A stretch of 5,849 bases of DNA, taken from the NCBI GenBank assembly GCA_030669485.1, contig DAOVDL010000040.1, forward strand, positions 1-5,849, written 5' to 3'. The position numbers and the translations under genes are program-made. The notes under the pieces are model-generated. The model saw only the letters and a program-made list of their open reading frames with translations. It was not told the origin of the DNA and ran no database searches. Position 1 is the stretch's first letter, and every line of letters starts with the position of its first letter. Positions 1-5,849 of this stretch are shown piece by piece. This stretch comes from Candidatus Bathyarchaeota archaeon. Its GTDB lineage: Archaea; Thermoproteota; Bathyarchaeia; Hecatellales; Hecatellaceae.

Positions 1-1059
1 CTTCTTCTGCTTCTCCTTAAGGTAAACTGGAGTTCTGATAGTTACTTTGCAGAGCTGGCTGCCTCTACCGAAGCCGCGGAGTTTAGGCATACCCTTTCCC
101 TTCAGCCTGAAGACCGTGCCTGTCTGCGTTCCCGGAGGTATATTCAACTTAGCCTTACCGTTAAGTGTTGGAATCTCTATCTCAGCCCCCAGAGAAGCCC
201 ATGTGAAGCTTATCGGCAGTTCACACAGCAAGTCATCTCCATCTCTCTCAAAGATCTTGTGAGATCTGATGTGGATGACCACGTAGAGGTCTCCAGCTGG
301 GCCACCCCTGACGTTTACCTCTCCTTCGTTAGCCAACCTTAAGCTGTGCCCGTGGTCAACGCCGGGAGGTACCTTAACCTTGATTTTCCTCATCTGCCTT
401 ACAACGCCCTGACCGCTACATTGGGGGCATGGTTTGTCGACTATCTTGCCTTCTCCCCCACATCGGTCACAGGGCATAACCTGTATAAAATGAGCGAACC
501 CTGAGTCTCTGCTAATCTGTATATTTCCAGTTCCATGACATCGAGGGCATGTCCTCGGCTGTGTTCCCACTTTGGCTCCTGTGCCTTTACATGCCGGGCA
601 GGGGGTATCTCTAGGGAACTCTATAATCGTGCTGAGCCCTGAAGCAACCTGCTCAAGGCTTATCTCCAAGTCGTACCTTAGATCGGTACCTCTGGGCCTA
701 GCCCTTCGGTGAGGTCTACCTCCACCAAAGAACATGTCGAAGATGCTCTCAAAGCCTCCGCCTCCGAAGCCCATGCCTCTGAAGATCTCATCGAAGTTGA
801 CGCCTCGAAAGATATCCTCCGTTGTATATCTCCCGTTTATGCCTGCGTGGCCGAAGGCGTCATACTGCTTTCGTTTATTATCGTCGGAGAGAACTGCATA
901 TGCCTCGGAGATCTCTTTAAATTTCTCTTCAGCATCTGGGGACTTATTTCGGTCTGGATGGTATTTCAACGCCAGCTTTCTGTAGGATGCCTTCAACTCC
1001 TCCTTCGGAGAATCCCTAGACACTCCTAGAATCTCATAATAGTCACGTCTATTGCTCAT
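1..1059 (-). CDS. dnaJ: Chaperone DnaJ (type I Hsp40), 3' end cut off by the window edge
   Basis: Co-chaperone that binds unfolded polypeptides, hands them to DnaK and stimulates its ATPase in the cytoplasm. The frame is open for 353 codons from ATG at 1059 to the window edge without a stop. The J domain (about residues 5-70) carries the HPD motif at 34-36. A Gly/Phe-rich segment follows at about 90-115. All four zinc-binding CxxCxGxG repeats are intact at 154-161, 171-178, 197-204 and 211-218, making this a full type I DnaJ. The two C-terminal substrate-binding barrels follow (about 220-345), with a GxGxP-type stretch near 321-325. Type I proteins usually run about 360-390 residues, so probably only a short C-terminal piece is missing. 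The gene starts 46 bases after the dnaK stop on the same strand, fitting one operon. The ribosome site is weak (GGATGA, 7 bases before the ATG). Confidence 0.96.
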   Translation of the reverse strand, partial: MSNRRDYYEILGVSRDSPKEELKASYRKLALKYHPDRNKSPDAEEKFKEISEAYAVLSDDNKRKQYDAFGHAGINGRYTTEDIFRGVNFDEIFRGMGFGGGGFESIFDMFFGGGRPHRRARPRGTDLRYDLEISLEQVASGLSTIIEFPRDTPCPACKGTGAKVGTQPRTCPRCHGTGNIQISRDSGFAHFIQVMPCDRCGGEGKIVDKPCPQCSGQGVVRQMRKIKVKVPPGVDHGHSLRLANEGEVNVRGGPAGDLYVVIHIRSHKIFERDGDDLLCELPISFTWASLGAEIEIPTLNGKAKLNIPPGTQTGTVFRLKGKGMPKLRGFGRGSQLCKVTIRTPVYLKEKQKK

Positions 1060-1105
1060 AGATTTTCATCCGTAAAGCCTTAATGCTGAGGCAGCTGACC
1101 GTCAA

Positions 1106-3013
1106 CTACTTATCCTTATCAACTTCCTCGTACTCAGCATCCACAACCTTCCTGCCAACCTTCTTCTCCTCTCCAGGTGGAGGAGGCTGAGTTGCCTGCT
1201 GGGTCTGTTGAGCTTGCTGTTGCTGTGCCTGCTGTTGAGCCTGTTGTTGGGCTTGCTGCTGGTAGACTGCACTTCCCATCTCTTGAAGGGTCTTACTCAA
1301 CTCCTCGGTCTTGGTCTTTATTGCAGGAACATCTTTTCCCTTCAAAGCCTCTCTAACAGCGCTTATACTCTGATCTATCTTAGCTACCTGATCTTGGCTG
1401 AGTTTATCCTTAAGATCCTGCTTGGTCTTTTCCGCCGTATATATGGTGGTGTCTGCGTTATTCCGCGTCTCCACCTCTTCCCTTTTAAGTCGATCCTGCT
1501 CAGAGTACTGCCCTGCCTCCTTGACCATGCGCTCCTTCTCTGCGTCAGAGAGCTTCGTTGAGGCTGTGATTGTTATCTTCTGCTCCTTCTGTGTTGCCAT
1601 ATCCTTCGCAGCCACGTTCAAGATGCCGTTGGCATCTATGTCAAAGGTCACCTCGATCTGGGGTACACCCCTTGGGGCAGGGGGTATGCCCACTAAATTG
1701 AACATCCCCAGAGAAGTGTTATCCGCAGACATCGCCCTCTCCCCCTGAAGAACATTGATGGTTACACTGGTCTGGAAGTCTGCTGCTGTGGAGAAGATCT
1801 GAGACTTCTTTGTGGGGATTGTTGTGTTACGCTCTATAAGCCTGGTGGAAACTCCGCCCAAGGTTTCAACTCCAAGGGAGAGCGGCGTAACGTCTAGGAG
1901 CAGCAGATCTTTAACCTCCCCTGCCAGAACCCCTGCCTGAATTGCAGCACCCATCGCTACGCACTCCATAGGATCCACCCCCCTTTCAGCCTGTTTCCCC
2001 ACAGTCTCCTCGACGAACTTGCGAACTATGGGCATACGGGTCGGCCCTCCCACAAGAATTATCCTATCAACACCACTCGAACCCAGCTTAGCATCTGAGA
2101 TGGACTGCATCATAGGCCCTCTACACCGCTCAACTATAGGTCTAACCAGCTCCTCCAACTTGGCGCGGGTAATTGTTACATTCAGATGTTTAGGGCCGCT
2201 GGCATCTGCGGTGATGAAGGGTAGGTTAACATCGGTGGTCAGAGTTGTGGATAACTCTATCTTAGCCTTCTCAGCTGCCTCTCTCAACCTCTGCGTAGCC
2301 ATCTTATCTTGGCGTAGGTCTATGCCAGTGTCCTTCTTGAATTCCTCCGCCAGATAATCCACTAGAACACTATCCATGTCTGTGCCACCTAGCTGGGTGT
2401 CTCCGCTAGTAGACTTGACCTCAAAGACCCCCTGACCGAAATCCATCACCGTGACATCTAGGGTTCCTCCACCGAAGTCGAAGACCAAGATCTTCTGCTC
2501 CTTCTCAGCTTTGTCCAAGCCATAGGCTAGGGAGGCGGCAGTGGGCTCGTTGATTATACGCATAACCTCAAAGCCAGCTATCGTCCCAGCATCCTTGGTG
2601 GCCTGCCGCTGGTTGTCGTTGAAGTAGGCGGGAACAGTTATCACAGCCTTCTCTAGCTTCTCCCCCAGAAAAGCCTCTGCATCCTGCTTCACCTTCTTCA
2701 AGATGAAAGCTGAGATCTGCTGAGGGGTAAACTCCTTATCGCCTATCTTAACTTTGTAGTCGGTTCCCATCTTACGTTTTATTGCAGTGACAGTGCCCTC
2801 GGGGTTGCTCACCGCCTGCCTACGCGCTGGCTCACCCACCAACATCTGCCCATCCTTTGTGAAGGCTACACAGGATGGAAAAGCCTTACCCCCAAGGCTC
2901 GTTCCCTCGGCACTTGGTATGATGGCTGGCCGGCCTCCCGACATTACCGCCGCAGCCGAGTTGCTTGTACCCAAATCTATTCCTATTATTTTCTTCCCAC
3001 TGCTAGAAGCCAT
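1106..3013 (-). CDS. dnaK: Molecular chaperone DnaK (Hsp70)
   Basis: ATP-driven cytoplasmic chaperone, 635 residues from the ATG at 3013. The nucleotide-binding domain shows GIDLGTSNS (11-19), the catalytic lysine region (K79), GGGTLDVT (181-188, threonine equivalent to E. coli T199) and VGGPTRMP (321-328). The hydrophobic linker LLLLDVTP follows (370-377), then the substrate-binding beta domain (to about 490) and the helical lid (to about 583). The roughly 24-residue insertion of Gram-negative DnaK, after the KRxxG region, is absent, as in Gram-positive and archaeal forms. The tail is a Gln/Ala-rich stretch (585-609), a proline run, and a bacterial-like end [13 protein letters not shown]. 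An in-frame TTG at 3037 would add eight residues; the ATG is preferred because the family normally starts just before KIIGIDLG and a GGTG lies 8 bases upstream. It lies between grpE and dnaJ. Confidence 0.98.
   Translation of the reverse strand: MASSSGKKIIGIDLGTSNSAAAVMSGGRPAIIPSAEGTSLGGKAFPSCVAFTKDGQMLVGEPARRQAVSNPEGTVTAIKRKMGTDYKVKIGDKEFTPQQISAFILKKVKQDAEAFLGEKLEKAVITVPAYFNDNQRQATKDAGTIAGFEVMRIINEPTAASLAYGLDKAEKEQKILVFDFGGGTLDVTVMDFGQGVFEVKSTSGDTQLGGTDMDSVLVDYLAEEFKKDTGIDLRQDKMATQRLREAAEKAKIELSTTLTTDVNLPFITADASGPKHLNVTITRAKLEELVRPIVERCRGPMMQSISDAKLGSSGVDRIILVGGPTRMPIVRKFVEETVGKQAERGVDPMECVAMGAAIQAGVLAGEVKDLLLLDVTPLSLGVETLGGVSTRLIERNTTIPTKKSQIFSTAADFQTSVTINVLQGERAMSADNTSLGMFNLVGIPPAPRGVPQIEVTFDIDANGILNVAAKDMATQKEQKITITASTKLSDAEKERMVKEAGQYSEQDRLKREEVETRNNADTTIYTAEKTKQDLKDKLSQDQVAKIDQSISAVREALKGKDVPAIKTKTEELSKTLQEMGSAVYQQQAQQQAQQQAQQQQAQQTQQATQPPPPGEEKKVGRKVVDAEYEEVDKDK
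1187..1261 (-). repeat. Gln/Ala-rich low-complexity coding repeat in the DnaK tail
   Basis: DnaK codons 585-609 encode three QQQA units, one QQQQA unit and a degenerate QQTQQATQ end. CAA and CAG are mixed, and the alanine codons differ between units (GCC, GCT, GCA, GCT, GCA). The repeat is therefore regular in protein but scrambled at third positions, unlike a fresh slippage expansion. It sits between the lid and the acidic C-terminal end, a region that is disordered and variable across DnaK proteins. Confidence 0.85.
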
Positions 3014-3073
3014 AAATTTTACACCATTCTTATACAATCAATTATGAGCGAGGAATGAAGCCCAACACCCAAA

Positions 3074-3086
3074 CAAAAACTTTTTG
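3074..3086 (-). terminator. Oligo-T stretch with small palindrome between grpE and dnaK (possible partial terminator)
   Basis: Read on the minus strand, CAAAAAGTTTTTG lies 12 bases beyond the grpE stop codon and is followed by TTTGGG. The arms CAAAAA and TTTTTG pair around a single central G. Archaeal RNA polymerase can terminate at T-rich tracts, so this could attenuate read-through into dnaK or mark a processing site. The grpE-dnaK gap (85 bases) is longer than the dnaK-dnaJ gap. This is only a suggestion from base composition. Confidence 0.25.
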
Positions 3087-3098
3087 GTATAACAACAA

Positions 3099-3743
3099 CT
3101 ACTTTGAGGGTTCTTCCTTTTTCGCTGGAGATTTTGCCACCTTAACTACGCTGGGCCTTATGACCTTCTCCTTCATGAGGTAGCCTTTCCTCAGTTCCTC
3201 TACCACTGTGTTCTCAGGATGGTCGCTGGTTTCGATGCGTTCTACAGACTCGTGGAGATTAGGGTCAAAAGGCTTGTCCAGAGCCTCTATTTGGGTGATA
3301 CCTTCGCCACTCAAAAGTTCTTTCAAACTCTTCAATGTGATCTCAACGCCGTCAATTAAGGCTTCTTCGTTCTTTGTATTTCGCCCAGCCTTGACGGCAC
3401 GCTCAAGGTTGTCAATCACTTCCAGAAAGTTAACTAGAAGCCGCTCGTTAGCGAATTGTATATACTCTTCCCTCTGCCTCATTGCCGCCTTCTGAGCGTT
3501 CTCGAAATCTGCCTGTAAGTACTTCAATCGGTTAAGATACTCCTCAGCACGCTTCCTCTCCTGTTCCACCTCTGCCCTCAACTTCTCGACATCAAATCCG
3601 CCTTTTCCCGCTTCCTTCTCCTCGAAGCCCTTCTCTGCAGCCGCCTCCTCCGCTACCTTCTCCTTGACTATACCTTCCTCAGAGTCTGACTGTCTGCCTT
3701 TCCCGCCGTCCCTCTTATTATCGCTTTCCACTTTTCTCCCCAC
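3099..3743 (-). CDS. grpE: Nucleotide exchange factor GrpE
   Basis: Homodimeric co-chaperone that releases ADP from DnaK. The 214-residue product has a highly charged, low-complexity N-terminus (1-50), a long helical, coiled-coil-type segment (about 52-100), the dimerising helices (about 100-145, with FLEVIDNLERA at 106-116) and the C-terminal beta wing. The wing carries the family signature: FDPNLHESV (159-167), then GYLMKEKVIRPSVVKVA (187-203). Family members mostly have alanine where this has serine in HESV. The first start is GTG at 3743. A second in-frame GTG at 3731 follows GGGGAG with 4 bases between, so the true protein may be four residues shorter (MESDNK...). It is the first gene of the minus-strand grpE-dnaK-dnaJ cluster and has a TATA-like promoter about 80 bases upstream. 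Confidence 0.96.
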   Translation of the reverse strand: MGRKVESDNKRDGGKGRQSDSEEGIVKEKVAEEAAAEKGFEEKEAGKGGFDVEKLRAEVEQERKRAEEYLNRLKYLQADFENAQKAAMRQREEYIQFANERLLVNFLEVIDNLERAVKAGRNTKNEEALIDGVEITLKSLKELLSGEGITQIEALDKPFDPNLHESVERIETSDHPENTVVEELRKGYLMKEKVIRPSVVKVAKSPAKKEEPSK

Positions 3744-3819
3744 AACTTAAGCTAGTCTAAGCTCAACGCCTTCGCTATCGACTTAATGATCTTCACAAGG
3801 TTGAGGAATTTTTCTACCC

Positions 3820-3836
3820 AATAAATATTTCGGAAA
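3820..3836 (-). promoter_or_regulatory. Putative archaeal BRE/TATA promoter of grpE-dnaK-dnaJ
   Basis: On the minus strand the sequence reads TTTCCGAAATATTTATT. A purine/A-rich BRE-like CCGAAA directly precedes the TATA-like ATATTTATT. A start about 25 bases downstream would lie near 3798 and give a leader of about 55 bases before the grpE GTG. TTTC-C-GAAA is itself an inverted repeat, and AAATATTT is a perfect palindrome, so a regulator could bind here and block TBP/TFB. The TATA match is good by eye; the regulatory role is inferred. Confidence 0.5.
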
Positions 3837-4007
3837 CTTTTCCGCTACATTGAACTTTGAGGCTGTAAGTAGAAGAATAGAGGCACATACATTTCGCTGT
3901 TTCTGCCTATTTTCGGGTGCGATAAAATCACGCTCTTACATTTCAGTCATTGGGTAACATCAACCTGTCAGGATGCAACCCTTCAACTCAATAGAACCCA
4001 GCCGAGG

Positions 4008-4045
4008 GTGTCTAATCTTTAGAACAAGTGTTCTAATCCATAGAA
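4008..4045 (+). repeat. Direct repeat pair with embedded inverted repeat upstream of the SIMPL gene
   Basis: Two similar copies, GTGTCTAATCTTTAGAA (4008-4024) and GTGTTCTAATCCATAGAA (4028-4045), start 20 bases apart, close to two helical turns. Across them lies an inverted repeat with perfect 8-base arms and a 2-base centre: TTAGAACA-AG-TGTTCTAA (4019-4036). It sits 54-91 bases upstream of the TTG start. The layout fits an operator for a dimeric regulator, or a small RNA hairpin in the leader. No regulator is identifiable here. Confidence 0.55.
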
Positions 4046-4085
4046 TTATCTCTCAGGGCGTTTATTCTACTGGTAAAGGTTTCGA

Positions 4086-4093
4086 GGAGGTGA
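4086..4093 (+). promoter_or_regulatory. Strong Shine-Dalgarno site deciding the SIMPL start
   Basis: GGAGGTGA is complementary over eight bases to the 3' end of 16S rRNA. It ends 5 bases before an in-frame TTG at 4099. The nearby ATG at 4096 is in another frame and hits a stop after three codons, so TTG is the start this site serves. Confidence 0.85.
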
Positions 4094-4098
4094 GATGT

Positions 4099-4914
4099 TT
4101 GAGTGAGAAATTGTTGAGAAACTCAGGTATCATAATTGTTGCGGTTGCTGTAGCACTTCTGGTAGTTAACCTATGTCTAACAGTTCCCCTTTACACTGCT
4201 ACTCCTACAGTTTACTACACCCAGGAAGGTGGCGTAGTATCTCCTGCATTCCTAGCCCGGTTAACCTCAGAGCCTCAAACTAACACCATCTCCGTTTCAG
4301 GCACCGCCACTGTACATGGAACTCCAAATCAGGCTCAGGTAAGTTTGTCAGTGCAGACCACTGCAAATACGGCGAAGGAGGCTCAGATTGAGAACGCAGA
4401 GAAGATGACTGCTGTCATAGATGCCTTGAAGGCTGCAGGGGTTGCTGAGGAGAACATAGAGACCACAGGTTTCAGTGTCTCCCCAGTCTGGCAACATCCC
4501 GACAAGTATGGTAGTGACGACGAGACTGTGAAGATCATTGGATACATAGTTAGGAACAGTATTGTCGTAACCACAACCGACCTCAAAGCTATCGGGGGTC
4601 TCATAGACTCCGCGGTTGCAGTTGGGGTGAACCAAGTCTCAGGAATATCCTTCACCCTATCCGAAGGCGAGTTTACCACGCTGAAAAATATGGCAATAAC
4701 AAAAGCTGTTGAAGACGCTAAAGCAAAAGTGGAGCTGATCGCCGAGGCAGCTGAAGTGAAGATAGTTGGCCCAACATCCTTGAACATAGGCTCAATTTAC
4801 GAGCCACGCCAATACAAGACGTTTGGAGCTGAGGCTGCTGCAATAGAGACACCTATACTGCCCGGAGAAGTTGATGTCACCGTAACCGTCCAAGCTGTAT
4901 ACGCCTTCGAATAA
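4099..4914 (+). CDS. Membrane-anchored SIMPL (DUF541) domain protein
   Basis: Predicted 271-residue protein from TTG at 4099, chosen because of the strong ribosome site just upstream. A short polar N-terminus (MSEKLLRNSG) leads into one hydrophobic segment (about 10-30), which looks like an uncleaved anchor or signal with no lipobox. A linker rich in Thr, Pro and Tyr follows. The SIMPL/DUF541 domain fills about 62-271, with ISVSGTATV (64-72), TTGFSVSP (122-129), IGYIVRNSIVV (147-157), VSGISFTLS (180-188), AVEDAKAKVE (203-212) and the end PGEVDVTVTVQAVYAF. Relatives include YggE of E. coli and BP26/OMP28 of Brucella, cell-envelope proteins that can form ring-like oligomers; their biochemical role is poorly defined. 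The domain is expected outside the cytoplasmic membrane. The gene stands alone, divergent from grpE and convergent with nadE. Its function here is unknown; family membership is clear. Confidence 0.9.
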   Translation: MSEKLLRNSGIIIVAVAVALLVVNLCLTVPLYTATPTVYYTQEGGVVSPAFLARLTSEPQTNTISVSGTATVHGTPNQAQVSLSVQTTANTAKEAQIENAEKMTAVIDALKAAGVAEENIETTGFSVSPVWQHPDKYGSDDETVKIIGYIVRNSIVVTTTDLKAIGGLIDSAVAVGVNQVSGISFTLSEGEFTTLKNMAITKAVEDAKAKVELIAEAAEVKIVGPTSLNIGSIYEPRQYKTFGAEAAAIETPILPGEVDVTVTVQAVYAFE

Positions 4915-4922
4915 TCCCTCCC

Positions 4923-4928
4923 TTTTTT
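4923..4928 (+). terminator. T-tract terminator after the SIMPL gene
   Basis: A run of six T bases begins 8 bases after the TAA stop, within CCCTCCCTTTTTTCTGG. There is no clear hairpin before it, which is normal for archaeal terminators that rely on T-rich tracts. It lies in the gap between convergent genes, where termination is expected. Confidence 0.45.
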
Positions 4929-4960
4929 CTGGAGCCCTTTGAAATCAATCTCCTCTTACG

Positions 4961-4996
4961 CTGTGTAGCTATCTCTGTAGCTTTGCTTCTAGCTGT
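4961..4996. repeat. Three degenerate tandem 12-base repeats in the convergent gap
   Basis: Three adjacent 12-mers read CTGTGTAGCTAT, CTCTGTAGCTTT and GCTTCTAGCTGT. The first two differ at two positions and the third is more diverged, keeping TAGCT. They end 11 bases from the nadE stop codon and lie in its 3' untranslated region on the minus strand. Function unknown; chance or an old local duplication is possible. Confidence 0.4.
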
Positions 4997-5007
4997 CACA
5001 TCGCTAC

Positions 5008-5808
5008 CTAACGTGACTCGAAGATTGGCGGGCTCTGCCTCTTATGTTCGCTGGAAACCATTTGGTAATGCGTCTTCTTAACAGTCTTCAAAGGAATTTT
5101 AAGCGCCGTCGCTATCTCATCTTCAGGCATATTGTTTTCTAAGCCGTATAAAATCAGGTCTAGAAGTTGATATTCTACTCCAATCTCCTCTTCGTCAAAC
5201 TGACCGGGCCAGAGTCCTGCAGTTGGCTTCTTATCTAAAATTCTCCGAGGGATCTTGAGGTAAGATGCCAGTTGATAGACTTGGGTTTTGTAAAGCCCTG
5301 CTAGCGGTGCTAGGTCAGAGGCTCCATCACCGTACTTGGTGAAGTACCCCATCAGCAGCTCACTCCGGTTGCTTGTGCCTAGAACCAAAGCGTTTCTCCG
5401 ATTAGCAATGTAATACAGTATTTGCATTCTCATTCTAGCCTTGATGTTGCCGGCGGCTAGCAGATCGTTAGAGTTGTAGAGCGGTAGCACGGACGTAAGG
5501 GCTTTGAGAGGTGGAGAGATCTCTACCTTGTAAAACTTGATGGCAAGTTTAGCAGCCAACCTCTTAGCATCCTCTAGGTCTTGGAGATCTGAGACTCCTT
5601 CCTCTGGAAGGGTCACACCGATCACATGTCTGTTGCCCAATGCCCTCCTTGCGAGAACAGCTACGACAGAGGAATCTAGGCCCCCGCTCATACCGATGGC
5701 TACACCTGAGGAACCGCTGACCTTCACATAGCTTCGGAGGAGAAGCATAATCTCCCGTGCAACTTCTTTTGAGTTGATCTGCAATAATTTATCAGAGAGA
5801 TAGGTCAT
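5008..5808 (-). CDS. nadE: NH3-dependent NAD(+) synthetase
   Basis: Makes NAD+ from nicotinic acid adenine dinucleotide, ATP and ammonia, the last step of NAD synthesis, in the cytoplasm. The 266-residue length matches the short form without an N-terminal glutaminase domain, so free ammonia or a partner amidotransferase must supply nitrogen. Visible motifs are the ATP-pyrophosphatase loop SGGLDS (41-46), GNIKARMR (120-127), GTSNRSE (144-150), GYFTKYGDGASD (154-165), KTQVY (174-178), KKPTAGLWPGQFDEEE (193-208) and the C-terminal HKRQSPP (255-261). All expected binding motifs are present. The ATG start is supported by a GTGAT ribosome site with a 6-base spacer, and about 40 residues before SGG fits the family. 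The frame stays open upstream to the window edge, without another start codon in view. It converges on the SIMPL gene; nothing links the two functionally. Confidence 0.96.
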   Translation of the reverse strand: MTYLSDKLLQINSKEVAREIMLLLRSYVKVSGSSGVAIGMSGGLDSSVVAVLARRALGNRHVIGVTLPEEGVSDLQDLEDAKRLAAKLAIKFYKVEISPPLKALTSVLPLYNSNDLLAAGNIKARMRMQILYYIANRRNALVLGTSNRSELLMGYFTKYGDGASDLAPLAGLYKTQVYQLASYLKIPRRILDKKPTAGLWPGQFDEEEIGVEYQLLDLILYGLENNMPEDEIATALKIPLKTVKKTHYQMVSSEHKRQSPPIFESR

Positions 5809-5815
5809 AATTACA

Positions 5816-5849
5816 TCACTTGACGGTGAGGTTATCTCCTTGATTCTCA
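5816..5849 (-). CDS. Possible 3' end of a gene upstream of nadE
   Basis: On the minus strand, one frame from the window edge reads ENQGDNLTVK and then TGA at 5818-5816. The stop overlaps the GTGAT ribosome site of nadE and lies 7 bases from its ATG, a spacing typical of genes translated in sequence from one operon. Only ten codons are visible, so neither the protein nor even its existence can be established. The nadE frame is also open through this stretch. Confidence 0.25.
   Translation of the reverse strand, partial: ENQGDNLTVK

Larger units (their letters stand above)
3744..4098. other. Divergent intergenic region between grpE and the SIMPL gene
   Basis: These 355 bases contain no supportable gene. 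On the minus-strand side lies the BRE/TATA-like element for grpE (3820-3836). On the plus-strand side lie a possible hairpin (3952-3981), a direct-repeat pair overlapping an 8-base-arm inverted repeat (4008-4045), and a strong ribosome site (4086-4093). An open frame from an ATG at 3973 runs through the right part into the SIMPL gene, but its extra 42 residues look non-coding. No tRNA, CIRCE element or CRISPR-like repeat was seen. Confidence 0.8.

Noticed and set aside
709..1029. Plus-strand open frames over dnaJ (709-1029, also 734-985 and 47-262)
   Set aside because: They lie opposite a clear dnaJ with intact J domain and zinc motifs; the translations show no family features and have no ribosome site.
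1208..3047. Plus-strand open frames opposite dnaK (1208-1561, 1422-1748, 2019-2357, 2787-3047)
   Set aside because: Antisense shadows of a highly conserved gene. The first is Leu-rich and membrane-like only because it mirrors the Gln repeat (CTG/TTG opposite CAG/CAA).
3208..3495. Plus-strand open frame opposite grpE
   Set aside because: Shadow of grpE with no recognisable features or start signal.
3744..3850. CIRCE element or bacterial sigma-32 promoter upstream of grpE
   Set aside because: No TTAGCACTC-N9-GAGTGCTAA repeat and no -35/-10 pair found; the TATA-like element fits better.
4348..4787. Minus-strand open frames opposite the SIMPL gene (4348-4635, 4383-4787)
   Set aside because: The sense strand encodes a well-matched SIMPL domain; the antisense products are composition artefacts.
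4915..5007. Small minus-strand frame starting at a TTG near 4953 after AGGAG
   Set aside because: The spacing between AGGAG and TTG is only about two bases, and the frame runs antisense into the SIMPL gene with no family signal.
5537..5731. Plus-strand open frame opposite nadE
   Set aside because: Lies opposite the conserved ATP-binding loop of NadE and has no features of its own.
1..5849. CRISPR array, insertion sequence, tRNA or rRNA
   Set aside because: No regularly spaced long repeats, transposase motifs, terminal inverted repeats, or tRNA/rRNA hallmark sequences were seen on either strand.

Overview
The window looks like ordinary chromosomal DNA of an archaeon, most likely from the TACK side (Nitrososphaerota or Bathyarchaeia-like). 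This rests on three things. The DnaK sequence resembles, from memory, Thermoplasma and Nitrososphaerota DnaK. The grpE upstream region has a BRE/TATA-like element rather than -35/-10 boxes. NadE is the short ammonia-dependent form without a glutaminase domain. The species cannot be fixed from the sequence alone.

Layout: positions 1-3743 carry a minus-strand hsp70 chaperone cluster transcribed in the order grpE, dnaK, dnaJ. DnaJ runs off the left edge and lacks its extreme C-terminus. A 355-base divergent intergenic region (3744-4098) holds the probable grpE promoter and several small repeats. A plus-strand gene (4099-4914) encodes a membrane-anchored SIMPL (DUF541) protein. It converges on a minus-strand nadE (5008-5808), and the 93-base gap between them holds a T-tract and a degenerate 12-base repeat. 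The last ~34 bases may be the 3' end of another minus-strand gene just upstream of nadE.

How the genes work together: DnaJ delivers substrates to DnaK and stimulates its ATPase, while GrpE exchanges its nucleotide, so the three genes form one complete ATP-driven folding machine. Archaea are thought to have gained this machine from bacteria. The SIMPL protein and NAD synthetase show no evident functional link to it.

All catalytic and zinc-binding motifs inspected in the three complete genes and the partial dnaJ are intact. I see no mobile element, CRISPR array, tRNA or rRNA. The points most worth a second look are the Gln/Ala-rich tail of DnaK, the inverted/direct repeat cluster upstream of the SIMPL gene, the palindrome at the grpE promoter, and several start-codon corrections. 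I did not find a convincing new biological system.
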